Assembly (NCBI RefSeq): GCF_008974325.1
Contig: NZ_BKCG01000001.1
Coordinates: 868,001-932,000, forward strand
Reading direction: 5' to 3'
DNA: 64,000 nt
Source of the DNA: Patiriisocius marinus
Lineage (GTDB): Bacteria > Bacteroidota > Bacteroidia > Flavobacteriales > Flavobacteriaceae
A program made the position numbers and the translations under genes. Positions 29,336 through 40,100 of this stretch are shown here, in pieces (position 1 is the stretch's first letter; each line of letters begins with the position of its first letter). The notes beneath the pieces are model-generated. The model had not been told where the DNA came from and made no database searches. It was given only the letters and a program-made list of their open reading frames with translations.

Positions 29336-30690
29336 TGATATTTAAAAAAGGTAGATATTCAGGCTTTTTGAGGCCCATTTCGTATGTCATCGATTTAGTG
29401 GTGATACACGTGCTTGCCTATTTGTTTTTTGGCGGTGGGATTGAGTTTGTAAATTATATAATTTTTATTTCGGGTGCTTGGATTGTTTCAACACTCATCT
29501 TAAATTTTTATGAAATTTATCGCTTTACTAAGTATATTAAAATACTCTCTTTAATAGTAAAACAAACCTTAGTTTTCTTACTTATTGTATATGCATTTTA
29601 TGGGTATTACAGTGAGTTAATGGAAGACTCAGGAGTCATTTTTAAGTATTCTTTAGTGACAATGGGGGTTATTTCGGTTATTAAAATTGCCATATTTTAC
29701 CTTCTTAAAAAATACCGCCGCTTATTAGGTGGTAACGTTCGCAAAGTTGTTATAGTTGGGTTGAATGATAAAACAAAAGAGCTTGAGAACTTTTTTAATG
29801 ATAGCCCAGAATATGGCTATAGTCTTGTAAAATCATTTGTTGTTAAAGGTGCTAATAAAACATCACAAGAGGAAATATTAAAATTTCTTACAACTAACAT
29901 TGTAGACGAAATTTATTGTTCGGTTGGAGATTTAAACGAAGAAGAAATGGCTGCATTAATTGATTTTGCAGACAACAATCTTAAAGTATTAAAGTTTCTG
30001 CCAGATAATAAAGAGATTTATGGAAAACAGCTGGATTTTACTTACTACGGCTACGTTCCTGTTTTATCTTTACGTAAAATACCCATTGATGAGCCTATAA
30101 ATAAATTCATAAAACGCCTTTTTGATATAGTAATGTCACTTTTAGTAATTGTTGGAGTGTTATCTTGGCTAACCCCAATTTTAGGAATATTTATTAAATT
30201 GGGATCTAAGGGACCTATTTTCTTTAAACAGAAACGTAATGGACTTGATTATAAAGAGTTTTATTGTTACAAGTTTAGGTCAATGAAACCTAACCCTACA
30301 GCAGATTTACACCAAGTAAAAAAAGGTGATGAACGTATTACGAGAGTAGGGAAAATTATTAGAAAAACAAGTATGGATGAGTTACCGCAATTTATCAATG
30401 TATTGCGCGGTGATATGAGTGTAGTAGGGCCTCGACCACATATGGTAAGTCACACACACATGTATGCCGAGCGCATAGATAAATTTATGGTTCGACATTT
30501 CATAAAACCTGGAATTACTGGACTTGCACAAACTAGTGGGTATCGTGGTGAAGTAGAAAGTGATGAGGATATAATTAATCGTGTAAAATTTGATATTTAC
30601 TATTTAGAAAATTGGTCTTTAATTATGGATCTTAAAATAGTATTCCAAACAGTTTATAATGCCGTTAAAGGAGAAGAAAAAGCATACTAA
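29335..30690 (+). CDS. polyprenyl-phosphate sugar phosphotransferase (WcaJ/WbaP-like)
   Basis: Initiating enzyme that loads a sugar-1-phosphate onto undecaprenyl phosphate at the inner membrane. Four N-terminal transmembrane helices (about residues 10-125) are followed by a Rossmann-like CoA-binding segment near 136-250, a membrane re-entrant helix (RLFDIVMSLLVIVG) and the C-terminal Bac_transf domain. The conserved FFKQKRNGLDYKEFYCYKFRSM is near 296, then RKTSMDELPQFINVL and VVGPRPHM. Length 451 aa is typical. Its end overlaps the next gene by 32 bp. Confidence 0.94.
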   Translation: MIFKKGRYSGFLRPISYVIDLVVIHVLAYLFFGGGIEFVNYIIFISGAWIVSTLILNFYEIYRFTKYIKILSLIVKQTLVFLLIVYAFYGYYSELMEDSGVIFKYSLVTMGVISVIKIAIFYLLKKYRRLLGGNVRKVVIVGLNDKTKELENFFNDSPEYGYSLVKSFVVKGANKTSQEEILKFLTTNIVDEIYCSVGDLNEEEMAALIDFADNNLKVLKFLPDNKEIYGKQLDFTYYGYVPVLSLRKIPIDEPINKFIKRLFDIVMSLLVIVGVLSWLTPILGIFIKLGSKGPIFFKQKRNGLDYKEFYCYKFRSMKPNPTADLHQVKKGDERITRVGKIIRKTSMDELPQFINVLRGDMSVVGPRPHMVSHTHMYAERIDKFMVRHFIKPGITGLAQTSGYRGEVESDEDIINRVKFDIYYLENWSLIMDLKIVFQTVYNAVKGEEKAY

Positions 30691-31468
30691 AACTTTAGAG
30701 CAACCGCTCGTTTCCATTATCACTCCGCTGTATAATGCAGCTAACTACATTACCAAAACAATAGTATCTGTTCAACAACAATCGCACACCAATTGGGAGT
30801 TATTAATTGTTGATGATTGCTCTACGGACAACGGATTAGAAATTGCTAAATCAATTGCAAAAACAGATTCGAGAATACATATTTATTCCCAAAAATCTAA
30901 TCAAGGCGCAGCAGTATGTCGCAACAAAGCGACAGAGACGGCTAGGGGAGATTATATTGCGTTTTTAGACGCAGACGACCTTTGGCTCAGCTCTAAGCTC
31001 GAAAAGCAATTAAACGCTATGAAAACAGCAAATAATCCTGTTTGCTATTCAAGTTATGTGCAAATTGATGCTAGTGGGCAATTGTTAGGAAAACGCATTA
31101 AAGCCTTACCAGAATTATCATATAAAAAAGAGCGAAGTAATAATTACCTCGGAAATTTGACAGGCATTTACAATTGTGCTGTTTTAGGTAAAATTATAGC
31201 CCCAAATATTAGGAAACGCCAAGACTGGGCAGTATGGCTAATGGCAATAGAAAAAAGCGGAAAGCCAGCCCTTGGGATACAAGAGGATTTAGCCTACTAT
31301 CGTGTTCACGATGGAAATATGAGTTCTAATAAATGGAAACTTGTCAACTATAATTACAAATTTTACAGAACTTTTTTAGGCTATTCTGTTTTAAAATCAC
31401 TTTGGTTTTTGCTCTTGTTTTTTAGAGCGTATTTTATTGAACGACCTAAATTAATTGAGCGATATTAA
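30659..31468 (+). CDS. glycosyltransferase family 2
   Basis: GT-A fold inverting glycosyltransferase, 269 aa. LVSIITPLYNAANYITKTI begins the domain, LLIVDDCSTDN supplies the first Asp motif and AFLDADDLW the DxD motif near residue 103. The C-terminus carries a short hydrophobic segment (LKSLWFLLLFFRAYF) that may touch the membrane. The start at 30659 overlaps the phosphotransferase gene by 32 bp. It is the last gene of the cluster and is convergent with the histidine kinase, 8 bp away. Confidence 0.9.
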   Translation: MPLKEKKKHTKTLEQPLVSIITPLYNAANYITKTIVSVQQQSHTNWELLIVDDCSTDNGLEIAKSIAKTDSRIHIYSQKSNQGAAVCRNKATETARGDYIAFLDADDLWLSSKLEKQLNAMKTANNPVCYSSYVQIDASGQLLGKRIKALPELSYKKERSNNYLGNLTGIYNCAVLGKIIAPNIRKRQDWAVWLMAIEKSGKPALGIQEDLAYYRVHDGNMSSNKWKLVNYNYKFYRTFLGYSVLKSLWFLLLFFRAYFIERPKLIERY

Positions 31469-31476
31469 AAAACAGA

Positions 31477-33708
31477 TTATTGATTTCTATTAAAAGCAAC
31501 AGTTAAATTACGAAGGATAACGGTTAAAAACTGTGCGACATCATATGGTTTTAAAATAATATCATTCATACCGGCGTCTAAAATAGCTTTTCTAGCCTCT
31601 TCTATTTCAACAGCGGTTAATGCAATAATAGGAGTTTTATCATCAAATGAACGAATTACTTTAGTTGCTTCAACACCTCCCATTACGGGCATATGTATGT
31701 CCATTAATATTAAACCGAAATCTTGTTTTTGAGCTAAAGTAACGGCCTCTTGTCCATCGTCTGCAAGGCTAGTTTTGAAACTTCTTGATTGTAAAATTTT
31801 CTGTGTCACCTTTTGATTGATCTTGTTGTCATCTACTATTAGAATATGAACATTCTCAAACGAAGGTGTTTGTTTACTTGTAGCAAGTAGTTCCTCAGCT
31901 TCAGTGTCAACTGTTGAGGTGTTTTCTTCTAGTGGTATAATAAATGAAAAAATAGCGCCTCTTCCCACATCACTTTGTAGGGCTATTTCACTGCCAAAAA
32001 CATCAAGTAATTTTTTAACAATTGGCAGTCCAAGACCTGTACCTTGATAATTATAGTTGTTGTTTTCAACTTGTGAAAATTCCTCAAAAATAGAAGCTTG
32101 CTTTTCTTTGGGAATCCCAATTCCATTGTCTTTAATAAAAAACTGCGTTCTGTAAACGCCATCCCTAGTACGTTCAACTAGTTTGATGATAATTTCGATA
32201 GTTCCATTTTCATTAAACTTAACGGCATTTCCAACTAAGTTCATTAATATTTGAGAGAGCTTAATAGAATCGCCTAAAAGACGTCTTGGTATGGCTTCAT
32301 CAATAACAACGTTTATTTTATTATTATTTTGTTGTAGGCTAAATGAAAACGAGTTGACAATACTTTCCACAAGCTTCTTGAGGCTAAACGGAGTTTTCTC
32401 TAACTTCATTCCTTGAGCATCAGCTTTGTTTAAAGTCAATACATCATTAATTAAAGCAAGTAAATAATCTGCTGAAAATTTAAGAGATTTTAAATCATCT
32501 TTATGCGATTTAAGTTCAACGTCATCAAGCAATATTGAAGATAGACCAATTACACCATAAAGCGGAGTTCTCAATTCGTGACTCACTGTTGAGAAAAACT
32601 GTGTTTTAAGTTTAGAGAGGCGCTCTGCATTTTCCTTAGCCTCGGTGAGTTCTATATTTTGTTCGCGAAGTCTGTTGATGAGCTTACGTCTACTTCTATA
32701 AAGCAAAAACACACTCAATAAGCCCAAAAGGAGTATGATACTTATTACAATGAAAAAGATAGAAACCTCTTTACTTTTTGAAACAAGTGTATCTGATATT
32801 ATCTGTTCTTTTTTGGCTAACTCAGCTTCTTGTTGAAACTGTTGTAGTTTATGTTTTGTACTTGTTTCAGCTAATTGTTGTTTTCTAATTAATTTTTCGT
32901 GTTCTATCCTAAACTCATTTTCTTTTTTAATACTTGCGATAGCTTCAGTTAAATCGCCATTTTTCTCATAAGCAATAGATAAATATTTTTGTGCTTCATA
33001 TGCTTCTTCTAGAAAATTTCCGCTTGAAGCTCTTTCGGCAGCACTTTTTAATATGTCTATAGCTCTATTGAGGTCAGTGTTTCTGTATAAATGATACCTT
33101 CCTCTTAAAACATCTAGTCCAATACTGTATAAGGGGTGAAGCGTTGTGTCATTCTCAATGGCGTTTCTTGAATAATTTAAATAGGGTAGTGCTTGATTTA
33201 ACTCTTTTAAATTAAGATGCGTCCAAGCAAGATTAATATTATTAATAATAATACCAAGCTTTGGTTTTCCATCTCTATTGTTAAATGATAAACTTTTTTT
33301 GAAATTTGTTTGTGCTTCAATTACATTACCATCTAACACCATTATTGCATTTCCAATGTCGTTGTAAACATCAGCAATAACAGTGTCGTTTTTTGCTTTT
33401 TTAGCGAACTCGAGAGATCTATTATAAAAATCAAAACAATTAATAGAGTCTTTCATGGAGAGATAAATAGCTCCAAGTCTTGAATATCCTAATGAGGTAT
33501 AATGATCGTTTTTTTGATCTATAGAAAGTTTAATTAACCCATCACTTTCAGCAATGGCACCAGCATAGTCATAGTTATACGAAAGTCTGTGTGTGCTTTC
33601 ATACAAACTATCTAATGTTCTGAGCGTTTGCGGGGAAGTTTGACTGTTAGAAATAAATGGTGAGATTATTACCACTAACAGCAATATATAGTGTTGACTT
33701 TTAGTCAT
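31477..33708 (-). CDS. TPR hybrid sensor histidine kinase/response regulator
   Basis: 743-residue hybrid two-component sensor. A signal peptide is followed by periplasmic tetratricopeptide repeats (about residues 30-290), a coiled coil, one transmembrane helix (ISIILLLGLLSVFLLY near 320-337), a HisKA domain with the phospho-accepting His in STVSHELRTPLYG near 376, a HATPase domain (NAVKFNENGTI, DNGIGI, GTGLGL) near 480-600, and a C-terminal receiver domain with the phospho-Asp in LILMDIHMPVMGG near 669. The signal and the output regulator are unknown; no DNA-binding partner is adjacent. It lies at the end of the polysaccharide cluster. Confidence 0.93.
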   Translation of the reverse strand: MTKSQHYILLLVVIISPFISNSQTSPQTLRTLDSLYESTHRLSYNYDYAGAIAESDGLIKLSIDQKNDHYTSLGYSRLGAIYLSMKDSINCFDFYNRSLEFAKKAKNDTVIADVYNDIGNAIMVLDGNVIEAQTNFKKSLSFNNRDGKPKLGIIINNINLAWTHLNLKELNQALPYLNYSRNAIENDTTLHPLYSIGLDVLRGRYHLYRNTDLNRAIDILKSAAERASSGNFLEEAYEAQKYLSIAYEKNGDLTEAIASIKKENEFRIEHEKLIRKQQLAETSTKHKLQQFQQEAELAKKEQIISDTLVSKSKEVSIFFIVISIILLLGLLSVFLLYRSRRKLINRLREQNIELTEAKENAERLSKLKTQFFSTVSHELRTPLYGVIGLSSILLDDVELKSHKDDLKSLKFSADYLLALINDVLTLNKADAQGMKLEKTPFSLKKLVESIVNSFSFSLQQNNNKINVVIDEAIPRRLLGDSIKLSQILMNLVGNAVKFNENGTIEIIIKLVERTRDGVYRTQFFIKDNGIGIPKEKQASIFEEFSQVENNNYNYQGTGLGLPIVKKLLDVFGSEIALQSDVGRGAIFSFIIPLEENTSTVDTEAEELLATSKQTPSFENVHILIVDDNKINQKVTQKILQSRSFKTSLADDGQEAVTLAQKQDFGLILMDIHMPVMGGVEATKVIRSFDDKTPIIALTAVEIEEARKAILDAGMNDIILKPYDVAQFLTVILRNLTVAFNRNQ

Positions 33709-33727
33709 TAGGTTAGTTTAGTTAACC

Positions 33728-33735
33728 CAAATTTA
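33728..33735 (-). promoter_or_regulatory. promoter of the hybrid kinase
   Basis: TAaaTTTG on the minus strand, 19 bp before the ATG at 33708. Confidence 0.5.
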
Positions 33736-33789
33736 ACAATTCTAGGCTCCTAGCAAAAACAATGTGTAATAAAACACCACTTCTTATAC

Positions 33790-33797
33790 TATCTTCG
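33790..33797 (+). promoter_or_regulatory. promoter of ogt
   Basis: TAtcTTCG ends 6 bp before the ogt ATG at 33803, predicting a very short or absent leader. Confidence 0.45.
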
Positions 33798-33802
33798 CTT
33801 TT

Positions 33803-34279
33803 ATGGATTGTTATTTTTTACAGACTGAAATTGGAATACTCGAAATTAAAGGAAATGATGAGGGATTATTTTCTGTTCTTTTTGCTATTGATTCACCCCA
33901 GAATATTTCAGATATAATACCTGATAGCCTCAAACAAACCGTTAGACAATTACAAGAATATTTTGATGGTAAACGCGAAAGCTTTGAGCTGAAATTAAAC
34001 CCTCAGGGAACAGATTTTCAGAAAAAAGTTTGGCAACATTTACGGTCTATTGATTTTGGTAAAACAAAATCATATCAGCAAATGGCATACGAGCTTGGAG
34101 ATCCTAAAGTTATTAGAGCGGCTGCTTCAGCTAACGGAAAAAATCCAATTTCAATAATAATACCTTGCCATAGGGTAATTGGTAGCGATGGTTCACTTAC
34201 GGGATATGCCGGAGGGTTACATCGAAAAAAATGGTTGTTAGCATTAGAAAGTCCAGTAACTCAGGGGTCACTATTTTAG
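33803..34279 (+). CDS. ogt: methylated-DNA-protein-cysteine methyltransferase
   Basis: DNA repair protein that removes alkyl groups from O6-alkylguanine by transfer to its own cysteine. The acceptor motif IIIPCHRVIGSDGSLTGYAGGLHRKKWLL is complete around residues 116-145, and the DNA-binding FQKKVWQHLRSIDFGKTKSYQQMA helix region precedes it. At 158 aa it lacks the Ada regulatory domain. It overlaps the convergent downstream gene by 4 bp at the stop codons. Confidence 0.94.
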   Translation: MDCYFLQTEIGILEIKGNDEGLFSVLFAIDSPQNISDIIPDSLKQTVRQLQEYFDGKRESFELKLNPQGTDFQKKVWQHLRSIDFGKTKSYQQMAYELGDPKVIRAAASANGKNPISIIIPCHRVIGSDGSLTGYAGGLHRKKWLLALESPVTQGSLF

Positions 34280-35091
34280 TTTCCACCGCAAATGGAATCG
34301 TATTTAAGCATTAGGTCAATCATAGGTTGAGAAACACGTTTGTAATAATGCGCATCTAACTCATCTTCTTGAACTTCTTCGCTAAAGTTTTTAGTTCTTT
34401 TTTCAATTTCTTTAAGCTCCTTTTTAAGTTCTTTCCACGGAACTCTTAGTGTTTCAACATCGAAACTTTCTAAATAGGTTAACATTTTAGGGCAAGATTT
34501 GAAAGCTTCTTTAAGTGCCTTTTCAGTTCTCAATTTGGTTTTATTTGTTTTAATTACAGTGAAATAACCATAGTCAAAAGCAAACATTACTGTATCACTA
34601 CCGTGTTTTTGTATATAAAACAACCTAATATTCTTCTTTTTTCTTCCTCCAGCACTAATAAAAAAGGCATGAAGATTTAGTGTATTTCCTTCATGGATTT
34701 GTTGCATCCACAATTTTCTATTTCTATCCTCGATTTCAATATCACCATTGGCTAGTAATACTTTATACTGCTTAAATGTTCGAGTGCCATTTTCATCTGT
34801 AATAGTGACACTTTCAACATCTTTTGCGTAAAAAACACGACGATTAAAGCTAGTATCTAGTAATTCAAATTTATCATCGTTAAGACCAAAATGTTCTTCA
34901 AATTTCCCAAATGGATGATCCCATTCACTTCCTTCAAAAACAACATTTAAAAATTCGGAAATCTTCCCTTCTACAACTTCGCCATCTTTAAGAACAACGA
35001 CACCGTCGTTATATTCATTTCCCAGTTTAATACCTTGTGAGAAGCTTATAAATGAAATTAGTAATAATGATAATAGCGAAATTTTTTTCAT
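34276..35091 (-). CDS. secreted protein of unknown function
   Basis: 271 residues with a signal peptide (MKKISLLSLLLISFISFSQG). I do not recognise the family. The mature part starts with a strand-rich region (VVVLKDGEVVEGKISE; FYAKDVESVTITDENGTRTFKQY) and ends in a lysine/glutamate-rich helical region. The first in-frame ATG at 35145 would place 18 non-signal residues in front, and a promoter element lies at 35111-35118, so the ATG at 35091 is chosen. It is divergent from the serine hydrolase. Confidence 0.65.
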   Translation of the reverse strand: MKKISLLSLLLISFISFSQGIKLGNEYNDGVVVLKDGEVVEGKISEFLNVVFEGSEWDHPFGKFEEHFGLNDDKFELLDTSFNRRVFYAKDVESVTITDENGTRTFKQYKVLLANGDIEIEDRNRKLWMQQIHEGNTLNLHAFFISAGGRKKKNIRLFYIQKHGSDTVMFAFDYGYFTVIKTNKTKLRTEKALKEAFKSCPKMLTYLESFDVETLRVPWKELKKELKEIEKRTKNFSEEVQEDELDAHYYKRVSQPMIDLMLKYDSICGGN

Positions 35092-35110
35092 CAAATAGGA
35101 TTTAACTTCG

Positions 35111-35128
35111 TAAAGATAAATATCTTTA
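35111..35128. promoter_or_regulatory. palindromic divergent promoter
   Basis: TAAAGATA-AA-TATCTTTA is an inverted repeat with two back-to-back TAtcTTTA elements, one facing each divergent gene: 20 bp before the ATG at 35091 on the minus strand and 24 bp before the ATG at 35152 on the plus strand. Both differ from the TAnnTTTG consensus in the last base only. Confidence 0.5.
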
Positions 35129-35151
35129 AACCGAAACACATCCATAACTAC

Positions 35152-36285
35152 ATGAAGAAACTGTTAATTAGCGTTTTAATTTTTATAGCCTTTATTGTAA
35201 GCCTAGCATATATTACAGATTACGATTACATTTTAAAAGGAGTGAGGGTTGTGTATCTAACAGGCCGAACAACTGCCTACATTGATGATGCGCCACATTT
35301 TGAAAATGACAGTATAAATGCAAGTTCTAAACCTCAACCTTGGCCATCGCACACATTGCTAGGAAAAATAAAACCCACCAATACATTAACTACTATAAAT
35401 GATGAGTTAGGTACAGTAGCATTTCTACTTATTAAAAATGATAGTATAATTTATGAGAATTATGCTGAAAATTATTCGGTAACATCTCAAACTAATGCTT
35501 TTTCAATGTCTAAAAGTATCATTACGGCACTTTTGGGAAAAGCAATAAAAGATGGTTTTATTAAAAACTTAAATCAACCAGTAGCCGATTTTATTCCGAA
35601 GTTTGGTAACGGTGTAACCGTAGGCGATTTATCCTCCATGGCATCTGGTTTAAACTGGGATGAGAGTTATAAAAGCCCATTTAGTACTACCGCAAGAGCC
35701 TACTATGATGATGATCTAGCCGAAACAATGTTTGACTTGGCAATTACTGAAACTCCGGGAGAATCTTTTGAATACTTAAGCGGAAGTACTCAGTTACTAG
35801 GAATGGTAATTGAGAAAGCAACTAACATGACTATTAGTTCTTATTTGCAACAAGCTTTTTATGAGCCAATGGGATTTGAACAACCTGCCACTTGGCAAGT
35901 TGATGATGCTGAACATCGCCTGGCTAAAATGTATTGTTGCTTAGCGAGTAATGCTAGGGATTATGCGCGATTCGGTAAACTTTTTAAAGACTTCGGAAAT
36001 TTTAATGGGGAACAATTGTTAGATTCAACATTTGTAGCTAAAGCAATAAAACCTAGATTTGAAGTGAGTCCTGAGTACGGCTATGGGTTTTGGTTAAGTA
36101 ACTATTTAGACAAGGAAATTTTTGTGATGCGTGGTATTTTAGGACAGTATGTAATTACCATTCCGGAAGATAATTTAATAATTGTTAGACTAGGACATCA
36201 ACGAGGAGGCCCATCAGGATTGCCTTTTACTACTGACTTTTATACATATATTGAAGAAGCATATGCAATGTTAAAACTCAATTAA
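35152..36285 (+). CDS. serine hydrolase, beta-lactamase (class C) family
   Basis: 377-residue enzyme of the penicillin-binding/beta-lactamase fold. It has one N-terminal transmembrane segment (LLISVLIFIAFIVSLAYI). The nucleophile motif SxxK is in AFSMSKSIITALL near residue 120, YLSGSTQLLG near 205 is in the Y-x-N position, and HQRGGP near 350 is in the place of the K-T-G triad. The substrate may be an ester or amide; beta-lactam hydrolysis is not implied. The gene is divergent from the secreted unknown protein. Confidence 0.85.
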   Translation: MKKLLISVLIFIAFIVSLAYITDYDYILKGVRVVYLTGRTTAYIDDAPHFENDSINASSKPQPWPSHTLLGKIKPTNTLTTINDELGTVAFLLIKNDSIIYENYAENYSVTSQTNAFSMSKSIITALLGKAIKDGFIKNLNQPVADFIPKFGNGVTVGDLSSMASGLNWDESYKSPFSTTARAYYDDDLAETMFDLAITETPGESFEYLSGSTQLLGMVIEKATNMTISSYLQQAFYEPMGFEQPATWQVDDAEHRLAKMYCCLASNARDYARFGKLFKDFGNFNGEQLLDSTFVAKAIKPRFEVSPEYGYGFWLSNYLDKEIFVMRGILGQYVITIPEDNLIIVRLGHQRGGPSGLPFTTDFYTYIEEAYAMLKLN

Positions 36286-36336
36286 TTTTATTTTCCGTAG
36301 TTTTAACTAGACTCCCCTACAAAGAATATCACCTTT

Positions 36337-37050
36337 ATGCTTAAACGAATAAACCTAGAACACATCCTTTTTTTGGATATAGAAACTGTACCCAAATTTG
36401 AAAATTATTCAAGTTTAGATGATACAACCAAGCTTCTTTGGGAACAAAAAACCAAGTATCAACGTAAAGAAGAATTTACTGCTGAAGAGTTTTATGACCG
36501 TGCAGGAATTTGGGCTGAATTTGGAATTATAGTTTGTATTTCTGTAGGTTACTTTAAAATTGAAGGAGACACTAGAAATTTTAGAGTCACTTCTTTTAAA
36601 GGAGAGGAATTAAATATTCTACAAGATTTTAAAACCCTACTAGAGCTTCATTTTAAAAAATCGAATCATTTATTATGTGCTCATAATGGGAAAGAATTCG
36701 ATTTTCCATACATAGCACGACGAATGATTATCCACGGAATTGATTTGCCAAGTAAGCTAAATTTGTTTGGAAAAAAGCCCTGGGAAATTCCGCATTTAGA
36801 TACACTTGAGTTGTGGAAATTTGGAGACTATAAAACATTTACATCTTTAAAGTTGATGGCACATGTGCTTGGAATACCTTCTCCAAAGGATGATATTGAC
36901 GGAAGTCAAGTTAGAGATGTGTTTTACAACGACGGTAATATTGACCGAATAGCAACCTACTGCGAAAAAGATACCATAACGGTAGCCCAAATTTTATTAA
37001 AACTTAGAAATGAACCATTATTAGTTGAAAATGAACTAAAGTTTGTTTGA
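36337..37050 (+). CDS. DEDDy 3'-5' exonuclease
   Basis: 237-residue predicted exonuclease of the DNA polymerase B exonuclease-like type (PF10108-like). Exo I is FLDIETVP near residue 15, Exo II AHNGKEFDFPYIARRM near 112, and Exo III YCEKDTITVAQILL near 207 with the Tyr-x3-Asp spacing. It stands alone and ends at a bidirectional terminator. Its role is probably nucleic-acid repair or turnover. Confidence 0.88.
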   Translation: MLKRINLEHILFLDIETVPKFENYSSLDDTTKLLWEQKTKYQRKEEFTAEEFYDRAGIWAEFGIIVCISVGYFKIEGDTRNFRVTSFKGEELNILQDFKTLLELHFKKSNHLLCAHNGKEFDFPYIARRMIIHGIDLPSKLNLFGKKPWEIPHLDTLELWKFGDYKTFTSLKLMAHVLGIPSPKDDIDGSQVRDVFYNDGNIDRIATYCEKDTITVAQILLKLRNEPLLVENELKFV

Positions 37051-37101
37051 GAATAACGAATGTCAATCTAATAATATTTCGGCTTTGCCATACATATAAA
37101 A

Positions 37102-37127
37102 AACCCCAACTCAAATGAGCTGGGGTT
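37102..37127. terminator. bidirectional terminator
   Basis: 12-bp stem with one mismatch (37102-37113 with 37116-37127, GGGG/CCCC core), preceded by an A tract and followed by a T-rich tract. It separates the convergent exonuclease and subtilisin genes. Confidence 0.85.
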
Positions 37128-37153
37128 CTTTCTATTAATAATGGTATTTAGTA

Positions 37154-40100
37154 TTACTCCTTTACAAATCGTTCTACAAAAGTAGTTTGATCTGTATGTA
37201 CTTCAAGCATATAAACACCGCTAGCTAAAAGACTAACATCTAGTGTTTGTGTAAAAGCGCCAGACAAAACAACTTGTCCCGTTAGATTGTAAACAACATA
37301 GTCTTTAGCAGTACTCCCTAGTACTTCAATGTTTAAAACACCTTGAGTTACTGGGTTAGGGTACATTGTAAAATTACCTACTGGAGGTCCGTCATTTGTA
37401 ATTCCTTCAGATTGCGTGCTGTTTGAGCTCTGCGTTCCACAAGAACCTAGGTTAGTCCATCCAGAAGTTGTACGCTCATAAAGAGAACCGTTGTACGTTA
37501 CTCTATCTCCTGTTGAATAACTTGTACTGCTATTATATGCTGCAACCCCAGCACATTGATCTACAGATGTAGCTACTCTAAAATTATCAATTGCAATATC
37601 AGCTTGCCAAGTTGCCCCTGTTAATCTATTGAAACGTAATTGAACATTTCCGCCAGTATATGCAGATAAATCTACAGTTTCCTCTAACCAAGTATTGCCT
37701 TGATTACCTGTTTTAGTCCATAAGGCTGTCCATGAACTACCGTTGTTAGAACTAGCTTCAAGCGTAATACTTCCCATATCTGCTGCACCATACATATGGT
37801 AGCTAAAAGTTGCGAAAGCTTGAGTTTCTCCACTTAAATCTAAACAAGGCGAGTCTAAAATTGCTCTTTTATTAGGGTATCCAGTTCCACTTCCTGAAGC
37901 TTCAACAAACATATACCAAGTTCCCGATGCACCATTTGAAGGTCCAGTACTACTTGATGGTGTTCCACCAGAATCGCGAGTCCAATCAATATCATCATCA
38001 CTAGATTGTGACCAAGATCCTAATCCACTTTCAAAACTTTCACTGTAAGGGAATGCTGCAATTCCATTTATACAACCTCCTGAAGAACCTCCAGGTGTAG
38101 TAATGTTAAGTGTATTACTATTTCCTGAAATATTACCAGCAGCATCTTTAGCTCTAACATTGAAAGAGTAACCAGTAGCAGCGGTTAATCCTGTTACGTT
38201 TGCAGATGTTCCAGTTACCTCCCCTAATAGTGCTGTTCCTTGGTACACATCGTATGCGACAACCGCTACATTATCCGTTGAAGCAGTCCAGTTTAATGTT
38301 ACTGATGTTTCGGCTATATTTGAAGCAGTTAAGTTTGTTGGATTACTTGGTGCCTGTGTGTCTGCAGCAGCAGCAGCTATTGTCACTGTATAATCTTCAA
38401 CTTCACCATATGTAAACGATTGGCAAGAAGTTGGGATAGCGTTATACTGCATAGCAACTCTCATTCTTGTGGCTCCTAGTGATGCACTTGTAGGAATAGT
38501 AAACGAACCACTGTTAGGTGTATCCTTAGAAGGAGCTTTAGACCAGACTAATTCTCCCGCATCTGTAAAATCTCCATCTTTATTATAATCAATCCATACA
38601 GCGTAAGCTTCATCATAAATAGTTCCTGTCCACGTTGGTGTTACAGTAACGGTATAAGGATTACCTTGTGATAAGGTTGTAGAGATATTTGTAAAATCAG
38701 AATAAAACTGTGCTCCACTTGCGTTATTAATAGTGTTTAATTGAACTCTAGAAATATATTCATCGTTAGTATTTGTACTTGCAGATGAACAATAGGTTAT
38801 TCCTTGTACAGTTGTTGTAGCATTTGCTGTATTACTATATCCAGAAACATTTCCTGCTGCATCTTTAGCGCGTACTCTAAAAGAATAAGCTGTAGAAGGA
38901 GATAATCCAGTAACTGTATAAGAAGTTCCACTTACAGTAGCTATAACATTTGTTCCTTGATATACATCGTATCCAGAAACAGCTACATTGTCTGTAGAAG
39001 CATTCCAGTTTAATCCAACGGTGCTACTTGTTGCTCCTGAAGCTACTAATGAAGTAGGTGTGCTAGGTGCTTGAGTATCTGCTACAGAATTTCCAAGACC
39101 AGTAACAATTAAACTGAAAGCTTGGCTACCGCTGCTTAATGATCCTTTATGAGTTACAGTTATAGTGTATGTTCCAGAAGCATTTGCTACGTCTACACGC
39201 TCATAATTGTCTTTAGTATTATCTCCTTTACCGTTTGTTGTTACTCCTGTTAATCTCCAAGGAGAGAATGTAGCACCACCTTGAGTAACTCTTACATCTA
39301 AATCATTTACTAAGGCTGCGGTTCCTGAATTTGTTCCATTATTAACAGCTCCTGCAACATCTGTCCAAGATATTGAAGCAAATAAATCGTTTACACCGTC
39401 AGACTGAACTTGTACGCTATATGATTGACCAGAGTTTAAAACTCTTTCTTCAACTTTAGTAGCTGCTCCATTTGCTGAAATAACCTCAGCTGCTTTTTTT
39501 GTATTCATTAATCCCCATCCATAAATAGCATCAGGTCCTGTCGCTCCAGCATCATCAGCTGTGTGTAACGCGACACCTTTTAATGTTGCAGAACGCATAA
39601 AACTTCCATTTAAGCTATTGTAATGTTGTTGTAATAATAACAAAGATCCTGTAACATTTGGCGATGCCATTGATGTTCCTGTTATGCTTGCATATGCAGT
39701 ATTGCTACTTTCGTATGTAGAATAAACAGATGTTCCGTTACCAGTTATATCTGGCTTTATGCGGTAATCGTCTGTTGGACCTTCACTACTTGAGCTATTG
39801 ATAGAAACACTTATTAAATCTCCATTGTTAGCAATATTTGCATCTTGTGCATTTGCAACAACCATGTTGTTTTTTGAAGTAGCGTGACCAGTTAATTTAT
39901 CGTAAGCAGAGTTTCCCCCTAGAGGATTTCCGTTGTAGTTAGTACTTCCATCATTACCTGCTGCAACAACCATCAAGTAATAAGGAGCATTATACATAAC
40001 ATTATCCCAATCTCTAGAATCTTGAATATATGCACCAAAATATTGATCTGGAACTAAGTCACTTCTAAAACCATAACTGTGATTAGAAAGTAACATTCCA

